Source: Solirubrobacteraceae bacterium (GTDB taxonomy: Bacteria; Actinomycetota; Thermoleophilia; Solirubrobacterales; Solirubrobacteraceae). Taken from it: DNA of 9,410 nucleotides. The position numbers were made by a program, and so were the translations under genes. The notes below the pieces were generated by a model. The model ran no database searches. It was given only the letters and a program-made list of their open reading frames with translations, and was not told where the DNA came from. Shown piece after piece: positions 1-5,271 of this stretch; positions within the stretch are counted from its first letter, which is position 1; every line of letters starts with the position of its first letter. Where the stretch lies: the NCBI GenBank assembly GCA_030149625.1, contig JASLHP010000119.1, forward strand, positions 1 to 9,410, written 5' to 3'.

Positions 1-1191
1 CAGGCTTTCGTCGATGCCGGCGAGCAAGCCGGATTGGCCCGCAACGAGGACTTCAACGGCGCCGAGCAGGATGGCGTCGGCATGTACCAGGTGACCCAGC
101 GCGGCGGCATGCGCGCCAGCGCCGCCGTCGCCTACCTGCACCCGGCGATGGAGCGCCCCAACCTGACAGTGATGCCGTACATGCTGGTCCAGCGGATCCT
201 GTTCGACGGCAAGCGCGCGGTCGGTGTCGAGGCCAGTCAGCTCGGCCAAGCGCAGGAGCTGCGCGCCGAGCGCGAAGTGATCATCTGTGGCGGCGCGTAC
301 AACTCGCCGCAGCTGCTGATGCTCTCCGGCGTCGGTCCAGCCGAGCACCTGACGATGCGCGAGATCGAGGTGCTGCTCGACCAGCCGGCCGTCGGCGCGA
401 ACCTCTCGGATCACCCTGCCACGCAACTCGTGTGGACGACGCCCGAGCCGCAGAGCCTGCTGCTGGCGCTGGAGCCCGCCGCGCTCGAGCAGTACGAAGC
501 AACGCAAACGGGGCCGTTCGCCTCCAACTTCGCCGAGGCCGGCGGCTTCGCGCGCGTCGTCCCCGACGCGCCGGCGCCTGACACTCAGTTCCACGTGGTC
601 CCGGTGCAGATCGTCGATGAGGGCTTCGGCGACCCTCAGGCACATGGCGTATGGGTATCTCCGTGCCTGCTCACCGAGCGCAGCCGTGGCTCGGTACGCC
701 TTGCCTCCAACGACCCCACCGCCAAGCCGATCGTGCACAACGCCTTCTACAGCGACGGCGACGACATGCAGCGGATGATCGCCGGCCTGCGACTGGCACT
801 CGACATCTGCGGCCAGGCGGCGATCGAGCGCTACTGCGCCGAGCCGTTCAACACGCCCGCGGGGGACAGCGACGAGGACTTGCGCGCGCACGTCGCGCGT
901 ACGACCTTTGCGATCTACCACCCGGTCGGCACCTGCCGCATGGGCGGCGGCGAGGACGCTGTCGTCGACGCTCAGCTGCGCGTCAACGGCCTGGAGGGTC
1001 TGCGCGTGGTCGATGCATCGGTGATGCCGACGGTGCCGCGCGGCAACACCAACGCGCCCACGATCGCGATCGCCGAGCGCGCCGCCGAGCTGATCCGCTA
1101 CGGGCGTGCGCTCACGGCGCCGGGCGCGATCGCCGGCGGCGCGAGCGTCCAGTCGAGCAATGGCGTCGTAACCCAGCCCGCGTCCGCATAG
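1..1191 (+). CDS. GMC-family FAD-dependent oxidoreductase, 5' truncated by window edge
   Basis: The frame is open from base 1 and gives 396 residues before a TAG stop. GMC enzymes are usually about 530 residues, so the N-terminal FAD-binding GxGxxG part lies outside the window. An internal TTG at base 34 is not a credible start, because homology-like sequence already precedes it. Seen: the second GMC signature around visible residues 98-112 (GAYNSPQLLMLSGVG), then the C-terminal substrate domain with YHPVGTCRMG (His307) and RGNTNAPTIAIAERAAELI (Asn351). The 44-residue His-Asn spacing equals that of the catalytic His466/Asn510 pair of choline oxidase, which supports an intact active site. The family oxidises primary alcohols, choline or similar substrates with FAD. 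The substrate here cannot be told from sequence; choline dehydrogenase-like or AlkJ-like alcohol dehydrogenase are the obvious alternatives. The MBL-fold gene follows after 16 nt on the same strand, so the two are probably cotranscribed. Confidence 0.93.
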   Translation, partial: QAFVDAGEQAGLARNEDFNGAEQDGVGMYQVTQRGGMRASAAVAYLHPAMERPNLTVMPYMLVQRILFDGKRAVGVEASQLGQAQELRAEREVIICGGAYNSPQLLMLSGVGPAEHLTMREIEVLLDQPAVGANLSDHPATQLVWTTPEPQSLLLALEPAALEQYEATQTGPFASNFAEAGGFARVVPDAPAPDTQFHVVPVQIVDEGFGDPQAHGVWVSPCLLTERSRGSVRLASNDPTAKPIVHNAFYSDGDDMQRMIAGLRLALDICGQAAIERYCAEPFNTPAGDSDEDLRAHVARTTFAIYHPVGTCRMGGGEDAVVDAQLRVNGLEGLRVVDASVMPTVPRGNTNAPTIAIAERAAELIRYGRALTAPGAIAGGASVQSSNGVVTQPASA

Positions 1192-1207
1192 GCGAGCGCG
1201 TACGCTG

Positions 1208-2065
1208 GTGACGGTGAACACCGCTCCCCGCGCGATCCACCATCTCAGCTGCGGCACCATGTGCCCGCGTGGCGCGCGCGTGCTCACCGGAGCTGGCGGC
1301 CTGCTCGACGAGGCTCGTCTCATCTGTCACTGCCTGCTGATCGAGGGCGCCGACGGGCTCGTGCTGGTCGACACCGGCTTCGGTCTGGACGACATCCGCA
1401 ACCCACGCCAGCTCGGGCGGCCGTTCATGGCGATCGTCCGTCCCCGGCTGAGCGTCGCCGACGCCGCCGTCACGCAGCTCCGCGAGCTCGGCTTCGACCC
1501 GCACGACGTACGCCACATCATCACCACACATCTCGACCTCGACCACGCGGGCGGCCTGCCTGACTTTCCCGACGCCGAGGTGCACCTGCTTGGAGCGGAG
1601 CTCGAGGCGGCTCTGAATCCGAGCTGGCGCGATCGTCCGCGCTACGTCGCCGCGCACTGGGCGCACGGCCCGCGTTGGGTCACGCACAGCGGTGGCGGCG
1701 AGTCCTGGCACGGCTTCGACAGCGTCCGCATCCTGCCGGGCAGCGACGCCGAGATCCTGCTGATCCCGCTGCTCGGTCACACGCACGGGCACACCGGGGT
1801 GGCGATCAGGGAGGGCGATGGCTGGCTGCTGCACTGTGGCGACTCCTACTTTCACCACGGAGAGGTCTCGACGCCTTCGCACTGCCCCAAGGGACTCGCC
1901 GCGTTCGCCGCCTTCGACCAGGTCGATGGGGCGGCCCGCCGCGGCAACGTCGAGCGGCTGCGCGAGCTGGCCCTGCGCCACTCCGACGAGGTGACGCTGA
2001 TCTGCTCCCATGACGCCTCTTACGTGCAGGAGCCCGTCGTCGCTGCCTCAGCCGCCCTCGGCTGA
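1208..2065 (+). CDS. Metallo-beta-lactamase-fold hydrolase, AHL-lactonase-like subgroup
   Basis: A 285-residue protein with the metal-binding pattern of MBL-fold hydrolases (COG0491 type). Seen, numbered from GTG 1208: DTGF at 55-58, THLDLDHAGG at 107-116, LGHTHGHTG around 190-197 (His191/193/195), CGDS with Asp212, and SHD with His268. The layout resembles N-acyl-homoserine lactonases and related zinc lactonases. The canonical HxHxDH box reads HxDxDH here, with Asp110 in place of the second histidine, so the metal site or specificity may differ. Start choice: GTG 1208 or GTG 1214. No good Shine-Dalgarno sequence is visible, while a TACGCT hexamer at 1201-1206 would favour 1214 on a leaderless transcript. 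It lies directly downstream of the GMC gene, and a lactonase after an alcohol or aldose oxidoreductase would make chemical sense, but that is inference. It converges on the SDR gene, with an 18-bp overlap. Confidence 0.9.
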   Translation: MTVNTAPRAIHHLSCGTMCPRGARVLTGAGGLLDEARLICHCLLIEGADGLVLVDTGFGLDDIRNPRQLGRPFMAIVRPRLSVADAAVTQLRELGFDPHDVRHIITTHLDLDHAGGLPDFPDAEVHLLGAELEAALNPSWRDRPRYVAAHWAHGPRWVTHSGGGESWHGFDSVRILPGSDAEILLIPLLGHTHGHTGVAIREGDGWLLHCGDSYFHHGEVSTPSHCPKGLAAFAAFDQVDGAARRGNVERLRELALRHSDEVTLICSHDASYVQEPVVAASAALG

Positions 2066-2066
2066 G
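2047..2066. terminator. Inverted repeat spanning two convergent stop codons
   Basis: TCAGCC at 2048-2053 and GGCTGA at 2060-2065 are perfect complements around a 6-nt loop, and C2047-G2066 adds a seventh pair. The 5' arm carries the TGA of the minus-strand SDR gene (read as TCA) and the 3' arm the TGA of the MBL gene. CGC 2041-2043 could pair with GCG 2068-2070 after a small internal loop. It is placed where a bidirectional terminator is expected, but there is no U tract on either strand, so termination is inferred. Confidence 0.4.
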
Positions 2067-2848
2067 CGCGCGCCGCGTACCAGGCGGCGCATGCCCTTGA
2101 TCCAGCGTTCCGGGTCTGTGCCCTTGCGCGCCATGAACTCCGCGACGTTTTCGTGCGGGAGGATCAGAAAGCGCTCCGCTTCGATCCCCGCCACCACCGC
2201 GTCAGCCACGTCCTCCGGTTCGATCAGCCCGCCCGCGGAAAGCGCCGCCGCCGCCGCGGCCTCCCGCATGCCTTCTTCGAGCATCGGCGTGCGCACCCCT
2301 TGCGGGCAGATGCAGGAAACACGCACGCCGTCGTCGTGATATTCGATCGCCAGCCACTCCGCCAGTGAAACCGCCGCATGCTTGGTCACGCTGTATACGA
2401 GCGATGAGACCTGCGTCAACAGCCCCGCCGCCGAGGCCGTGTTGATCAGGTAGCCCTCGCCGCGCTCGCGCATCGCGGGCAACAGCGTCCGTGAGGCCCA
2501 CACGTGTGCCATGACGTTGATGCGCCACGCCGCGTCCCACGCCTCGTCTGGCGCCTCCGGTCCCCCGCCGGCGCCGCCGATGCCCGCGTTCGAGATGAAG
2601 ATGTCGATCTGCCCGTTCGCGGCGGTGGCCGTCGCGATCAACTCCTCGACGCTCTGCTCGTGCCCGGCGTCGAACCCCACCGCCAGCGTCTTCGCCCCCA
2701 GCTCCTCCGCGAGCGCGCTCGCCCCCTCGAGCTCGCGGTCGGCGACGACCACAGCACGGGCGCCCTCTGCGACGAAGCGACGCACCAGCGCTCGCCCGAT
2801 TCCGCCCGCGCCGCCCGTGACGACGACATGCTTGTCTCGAAGGTCCAT
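2048..2848 (-). CDS. Short-chain dehydrogenase/reductase (classical SDR)
   Basis: A 266-residue NAD(P)-dependent oxidoreductase of usual classical-SDR length. Seen: cofactor motif TGGAGGIG at residues 11-18, acidic Asp37 at the end of beta strand 2 (favours NAD over NADP), SNAG at 86-89, and the catalytic tetrad Asn111, Ser139, Tyr152 and Lys156 (YSVTK). After the active site it has PQGVRTPM in place of the usual PG motif, a common variant. The C-terminal part matches the SDR subgroup whose members end in a basic helix (WIKGMRRLVRGAR). The substrate is unknown; SDRs of this type act on alcohols, ketones or acyl chains. ATG 2848 is the natural start: it gives a standard MDLRDKHVVVTGG N-terminus. 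There is no Shine-Dalgarno sequence, but a TAGAGT hexamer lies 7 nt upstream. It is divergent from the carbonic anhydrase gene and convergent with, and overlapping, the MBL gene. Confidence 0.93.
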   Translation of the reverse strand: MDLRDKHVVVTGGAGGIGRALVRRFVAEGARAVVVADRELEGASALAEELGAKTLAVGFDAGHEQSVEELIATATAANGQIDIFISNAGIGGAGGGPEAPDEAWDAAWRINVMAHVWASRTLLPAMRERGEGYLINTASAAGLLTQVSSLVYSVTKHAAVSLAEWLAIEYHDDGVRVSCICPQGVRTPMLEEGMREAAAAAALSAGGLIEPEDVADAVVAGIEAERFLILPHENVAEFMARKGTDPERWIKGMRRLVRGARSAEGG

Positions 2849-2855
2849 GGGCCGT

Positions 2856-2878
2856 ACTCTATGTCACTGATGTCACGA
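2856..2878 (-). promoter_or_regulatory. Putative SDR promoter with GTGACAT direct repeat
   Basis: Read on the minus strand, TAGAGT (2861-2856) fits the actinobacterial -10 pattern TAnnnT and ends 7 nt before the SDR ATG, which would give a leaderless or near-leaderless mRNA. Immediately upstream the heptamer GTGACAT occurs twice (plus-strand ATGTCAC at 2861-2867 and 2870-2876), 9 bp apart. No -35 at the right distance is convincing. The repeat could be an operator, but nothing identifies its protein. Confidence 0.35.
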
Positions 2879-2958
2879 ACGGCTGCCGTGAGAGGCGTCG
2901 CGCCCGCGAACGACACCACGCTTGGCGACGCTCCTCACAGGTGGGATCCAGCACGGAA

Positions 2959-2988
2959 TGGACGATCTGCTCGCGCTCCCCATAGGAT
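2959..2988 (+). promoter_or_regulatory. Putative promoter of the carbonic anhydrase gene
   Basis: TGGACG at 2959-2964 (4 of 6 matches to TTGACA) is followed, after 18 nt, by TAGGAT at 2983-2988. The ATG at 2997 begins 8 nt further on, so transcription would start at or beside the start codon. The same bases contain AGGA, which could instead act as a weak Shine-Dalgarno sequence. Confidence 0.45.
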
Positions 2989-2996
2989 CAAGCGCG

Positions 2997-3533
2997 ATGC
3001 CGTATGCCGATGAGATGCTCAGCGTCGCGACCGCGCGCACGCGCGAGCTCGCCGCTCCCGGGCTGAGCCCGCGCCCGCGCCGCAAGGTGGCGGTGCTCGC
3101 GTGCATGGACACGCGCATCGACCTGTTCGCGATGCTCGGTTTGGAGCGGGGAGACGCGCACATTCTCCGCAACGCCGGCGGCCTCGTCACCGACGACGCG
3201 ATCCGTTCGCTGAGCGCCTCGCAGCGGTTGCTCGGGACCGAGGAGATCGTCGTCGTGATGCACGACGGCTGTGGCCTGCGGGGCGCCTCCGAGGACGATT
3301 TCGCGCAGGCGCTGGCGGCCGACGGCGCTTTGCCGACGTGGCGCCTCGGCGCGTTCGAAGACGTCGAGGACACCCTGCGCCACAGCCTTGCGCGGTTGCG
3401 CTCGAGCCGCGAGCTGCCCGCGCGTGAGCAGATCAGGGGCTTCGTCTTCGATCCCGAGTCCGGAGCGCTGCGCGAGGTGCTCGCGACGAGCTCCTCCGGC
3501 GGCGGCCCCGGGACGGCCGAGGCGGACCTGTAG
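2997..3533 (+). CDS. Beta-class carbonic anhydrase (Rv1284-like)
   Basis: Reversible hydration of CO2 to bicarbonate, in the cytoplasm. Counted from ATG 2997 the protein has 178 residues. Zinc ligands and the catalytic dyad are all visible: Cys36, Asp38 and Arg40 in ACMDTRID, then His89 and Cys92 in MHDGCG. The blocks AHILRNAGG, VTDDAIRSLSASQRLLGTEEI and IRGFVFDPESGALREV match the short mycobacterial beta-carbonic anhydrase Rv1284 almost block for block, and that protein is of similar length (about 163 residues). An upstream in-frame TTG at 2922 would add 25 residues with no family counterpart and no Shine-Dalgarno sequence, so I chose ATG 2997. A low-complexity Ser/Gly tail (SSSGGGPG) ends the protein. 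It is followed after 11 nt by the zinc alcohol dehydrogenase, so cotranscription is likely. Its promoter faces that of the SDR gene across 148 bp. Confidence 0.92.
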   Translation: MPYADEMLSVATARTRELAAPGLSPRPRRKVAVLACMDTRIDLFAMLGLERGDAHILRNAGGLVTDDAIRSLSASQRLLGTEEIVVVMHDGCGLRGASEDDFAQALAADGALPTWRLGAFEDVEDTLRHSLARLRSSRELPAREQIRGFVFDPESGALREVLATSSSGGGPGTAEADL

Positions 3534-3544
3534 GCTGCCTCGCC

Positions 3545-4579
3545 GTGCGAGCCGTCACCTTCCAAGCCCCGGGTGTCGTCAGCGTCGAGGAGCGTCCCGA
3601 GCCCCAGCTGATCGCGTCCGACGACGCGATCGTGCGCATCGACGCCACGGGCGTATGCGGCTCGGATCTGCACATCTTCCACGGGCGCGTGCAGATCGAA
3701 GCGGGCTTCACGATCGGCCACGAGTACGTCGGCACGGTCGTGGCCGTCGGCGACGCGGTCACACGTGTGGCCGTCGGCGAGCGCGTGCTCGGCTGCTTTC
3801 AGACCGCCTGTGGCGAATGCTTCTTCTGCCTGCGGGGCCTCTACCACCGTTGCGAGCACTCGCGCACGTTCGGCCATGGAGCGACGCTTGGCGCGCTGCA
3901 GGGCACGCAGGCCGACATGGCGCTCGTCCCGCACGCCAATCTGGTCCTGCGCCGTGTCCCCGAGGACTTGAGCAACGACGTCGCGCTGTTCGCGGGCGAC
4001 GTCATGGGGACCGGCTTCCATGCGGTGCACGACAGCGGCATGCGGCCGGGTGACGTCGTTGCCGTGCTCGGCCTTGGCCCCGTGGGACTGTGCGCGGTGC
4101 AGGCAGCCAAGGCCTGCGGCGCGGCGCACGTGTTCGCGATCGACACAGTGCCGGAGCGCCTGAGCGTGGCCGCCGCCTTCGGCGCTGAGCCGCTGCACCT
4201 GCTCGAGCAGGACGCCCGCGCGGCCGTGCGCGGCGCCACCGAAGGCCGCGGCGTGGATGTGTCGATCGACGCCGTCGGCGACTCCAAGGTGCTCGAGAGC
4301 GCGATCCGCTTGACGCGCAACTGCGGCTCTATCCAGTGCATCGGCGTCTACGCGGAGCGCGCCGAGGTGCACATGGGCCTCCTGTGGCTGAAGGCGCTGA
4401 CGCTGCGCGGCGGCCATGCCAACGTGATCGGACACGTCGACCGCGTGCTCGCGATGTTGTCCGCCGGCGTGCTCGACCCAACCGCGCTCGTCACGCACCA
4501 CATGAAGCTCGAAGAGGCACCAGAGGCATACGCGGTGTACGACCGGCGCGAGGCGTTGAAGATCGTGCTCACGCCGTGA
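3545..4579 (+). CDS. Zinc-dependent medium-chain alcohol dehydrogenase
   Basis: A 344-residue MDR-superfamily NAD-dependent dehydrogenase with an intact two-zinc architecture. Catalytic zinc site: Cys38 (GVCGSDLH), His59-Glu60 (GHEYVG) and Asp152 (GDVMGTG). Structural zinc lobe: Cys89, Cys92, Cys95 and Cys103 with the classic C-x2-C-x2-C-x7-C spacing. The Rossmann motif GLGPVG is at 176-181, and Asp200 at the end of the next strand points to NAD. The FGHGATLGALQGTQADMALVP region resembles the threonine/sorbitol/formaldehyde dehydrogenase-like branch. The substrate is not decidable. The start is GTG 3545; the MRAVTFQAPG N-terminus is typical. It begins 11 nt after the carbonic anhydrase stop, and the TAG of that stop forms part of a TAGGCT hexamer 8 nt before the GTG, so an extra internal promoter is possible besides read-through. 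Confidence 0.93.
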   Translation: MRAVTFQAPGVVSVEERPEPQLIASDDAIVRIDATGVCGSDLHIFHGRVQIEAGFTIGHEYVGTVVAVGDAVTRVAVGERVLGCFQTACGECFFCLRGLYHRCEHSRTFGHGATLGALQGTQADMALVPHANLVLRRVPEDLSNDVALFAGDVMGTGFHAVHDSGMRPGDVVAVLGLGPVGLCAVQAAKACGAAHVFAIDTVPERLSVAAAFGAEPLHLLEQDARAAVRGATEGRGVDVSIDAVGDSKVLESAIRLTRNCGSIQCIGVYAERAEVHMGLLWLKALTLRGGHANVIGHVDRVLAMLSAGVLDPTALVTHHMKLEEAPEAYAVYDRREALKIVLTP

Positions 4580-4598
4580 ACGGCATCGCCCACGCTCG

Positions 4599-4625
4599 TC
4601 GACGCGACGCGCGCGTGCTTAGAAT
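4599..4625 (+). promoter_or_regulatory. Candidate tRNA promoter
   Basis: TAGAAT at 4620-4625 matches TATAAT at 5 of 6 positions and stands out in very GC-rich surroundings between the dehydrogenase stop and the tRNA. The best -35 is TCGACG at 4599-4604 (4 of 6), with a short 15-nt spacer. A start near 4632 would leave a leader of about 36 nt for RNase processing before the tRNA 5' end at 4668. Confidence 0.4.
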
Positions 4626-4667
4626 AAAGTGGCCGGCGGAAGTTGAGTCGGTAGACACGAACAGCGC

Positions 4668-4763
4668 GCGCCCGTAGCTCAGTGGTCAACGGTTCTCTTC
4701 GGGGAGCCAAAGAGCAGCGGTCTTTCAAGCCGCAGGCCGAGGGTTCGATTCCCTCCGGGCGCA
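4668..4763 (+). tRNA. tRNA with UUC anticodon (Glu) and hairpin-expanded D loop
   Basis: The cloverleaf pairs without mismatch. The acceptor stem is GCGCCCG 4668-4674 with CGGGCGC 4756-4762 and discriminator A4763. U8/A9 are 4675-4676. The D stem is GCTC 4677-4680 with GAGC 4712-4715. The anticodon stem is 4717-4721 with 4729-4733 (one G-U), and loop CTTTCAA carries anticodon TTC at 4724-4726. The variable loop is AGGCC, and the T stem GAGGG/CCCTC encloses TTCGATT. G15-C48, G18G19 and T54T55C56 are present. CCA is not encoded. Oddities: the D loop is 31 nt because of an extra hairpin at 4691-4708, so the gene is 96 nt, about 21 more than normal. The acceptor and D stems with A73 look more like a bacterial tRNA-Arg body than a typical tRNA-Glu. 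Intact pairing argues against a decayed pseudogene, but aminoacylation identity is uncertain. Confidence 0.82.
4691..4708 (+). other. UUCG-capped hairpin inserted in the tRNA D loop
   Basis: GGTTCTC 4691-4697 pairs with GGGAGCC 4702-4708 (five Watson-Crick and two G-U pairs) around the very stable tetraloop TTCG 4698-4701. It sits after G18G19 at the place where positions 20a/20b normally vary. CAA at 4688-4690 region (C4687-A4689) and C4708-A4710 flank it like a short duplication. Removing about 21 nt between these CAA copies leaves an ordinary D loop. Confidence 0.75.
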
Positions 4764-4771
4764 CTCTCGTT

Positions 4772-4792
4772 CGGGCTTGGCAGCTGAGCCCG
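4772..4792 (+). terminator. Hairpin just downstream of the tRNA
   Basis: CGGGCT 4772-4777 is the exact complement of AGCCCG 4787-4792, with a further T-G pair possible, beginning 9 nt after the tRNA 3' end. There is no T tract, so it is a candidate terminator or a 3'-processing structure. Confidence 0.4.
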
Positions 4793-4880
4793 GCCTCGCT
4801 GCAAGCCTCGATCCTCGCGCGCTTCGTGCCGCTCGCGAGCCGCTCGCAACCCCCGCTAGCTGTCAGTGGGGACTTTCAAG

Positions 4881-4910
4881 TTGACATCCTGCGTAAAACC
4901 TGATTTATAT
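4881..4910 (+). promoter_or_regulatory. Promoter-like sequence with consensus -35
   Basis: TTGACA at 4881-4886 is a perfect sigma-70 type -35. It is followed after 17-19 nt by the AT run TTTATAT (4904-4910), which holds partial -10 matches (TTTATA or TATATG). Transcription would start near 4916-4918 and give a leader of about 118 nt before the ATG at 5035. The same bases could be part of an insertion-sequence end; see the findings. Confidence 0.45.
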
Positions 4911-4923
4911 GTCTGGGAAGGGG

Positions 4924-4953
4924 GACGAATCCTGATGAGTGGGAGACGAATCC
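4924..4953 (+). repeat. Direct repeat GACGAATCC, 21-bp period
   Basis: The 9-mer GACGAATCC occurs at 4924-4932 and 4945-4953, each copy preceded by a run of G residues (GGGG and GGGA). It lies in the predicted leader of the small reading frame. TCCCCGGGGA at 4951-4960 overlaps the second copy and is a perfect 10-bp palindrome. Confidence 0.6.
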
Positions 4954-5034
4954 CCGGGGAGTGATGGAAAAGAGTGGACGATGGGTACCGGGTCGAGCAT
5001 GAGGTGAGACCAGACGCAGGACGGGAGGGTTCCG

Positions 5035-5235
5035 ATGGAGATGAGGCTGTTCGCATGTCACGAGCACAGGATGCTCCGTGCGCTGCACGGCCGCTGGCCG
5101 TACCGGCGTTCACACTGCCGGCACGACCTGCACTGGCTGGTACGCGTGCAATCGCAAGGCTGCTGGTGCGCGAGTGGGCGCGCACACTCGGTGCTCGGTC
5201 TGCGCGCATACAGCCGCCGCCCGCAGGGGCGCTGA
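5035..5235 (+). CDS. Hypothetical small Cys/His-rich basic protein
   Basis: A possible 66-residue protein that I do not recognise. It has a good Shine-Dalgarno sequence, GGGAGGG at 5023-5029, 5 nt before ATG 5035, and codon third positions are mostly G/C as in the neighbouring genes. The product is strongly basic and unusually rich in possible metal ligands: Cys8, Cys28, Cys43 and Cys45, with His at 9, 11, 18, 27, 30, 33 and 51. The core RHDLHWLVRV followed by CWC suggests a small zinc-binding fold, but it fits no named finger pattern. There is no signal peptide or membrane segment. The upstream promoter-like sequence and the strong hairpin just after the stop are consistent with a monocistronic unit. 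Against it: in GC-rich DNA, frames of this length arise by chance, and Arg/His/Cys-rich composition is common in false frames. Confidence 0.45.
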   Translation: MEMRLFACHEHRMLRALHGRWPYRRSHCRHDLHWLVRVQSQGCWCASGRAHSVLGLRAYSRRPQGR

Positions 5236-5271
5236 GGGGAGAGACCGGGAGGAGACGGAGGGTCGGCGCTG

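Larger units (their letters stand above)
4764..5034. other. Intergenic stretch with AT-richer core
   Basis: There is no convincing gene between the tRNA and the small reading frame at 5035. The first part is ordinary GC-rich spacer with the post-tRNA hairpin. From about 4861 to 4915 the composition shifts to AT-richer sequence containing a perfect TTGACA. From about 4916 to 5034 the plus strand is strongly purine-rich, with the 9-mer GACGAATCC twice (4924-4932 and 4945-4953). Reading frames across the tRNA in this region are translated tRNA and not genes. Confidence 0.6.

Noticed and set aside
1112..2011. 299-codon frame antisense to the MBL gene
   Set aside because: Same reason; no domain motifs, and the plus-strand MBL protein is clearly real.
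2922..2996. Upstream TTG start adding 25 residues to the carbonic anhydrase
   Set aside because: Rare start codon, no ribosome site, and the extra residues have no counterpart in the family; ATG 2997 fits better.
2873..4501. 542-codon open frame antisense to carbonic anhydrase and dehydrogenase
   Set aside because: It lies opposite two genes with complete active-site motifs, has low-complexity Arg/Ala/His composition, and is the usual open antisense frame of very GC-rich coding DNA.
4688..4711. Reading the D-loop insert as an intron to be spliced
   Set aside because: Bacteria lack archaeal-type bulge-helix-bulge splicing, the segment is too short for a group I or II intron, and the site is not the anticodon loop.
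4348..4903. Open frames crossing the tRNA on both strands
   Set aside because: Their peptide cores (such as MRPEGIEPSACGLKDR) are the familiar translation of a tRNA gene and are common false annotations.
4931..4960. Hammerhead ribozyme-like core (CTGATGA ... GAA)
   Set aside because: CTGATGA and GAA are present with a 2-bp stem II, but the bases closing stem III are reversed (U-A instead of A-U), the cleavage-site base is G, and no stem I can form.
4911..5015. Long-range pairing GTCTGG with CCAGAC enclosing the leader, as in a riboswitch P1
   Set aside because: The 5' arm lies at or before the predicted transcription start and the stem does not extend, so it is probably chance.
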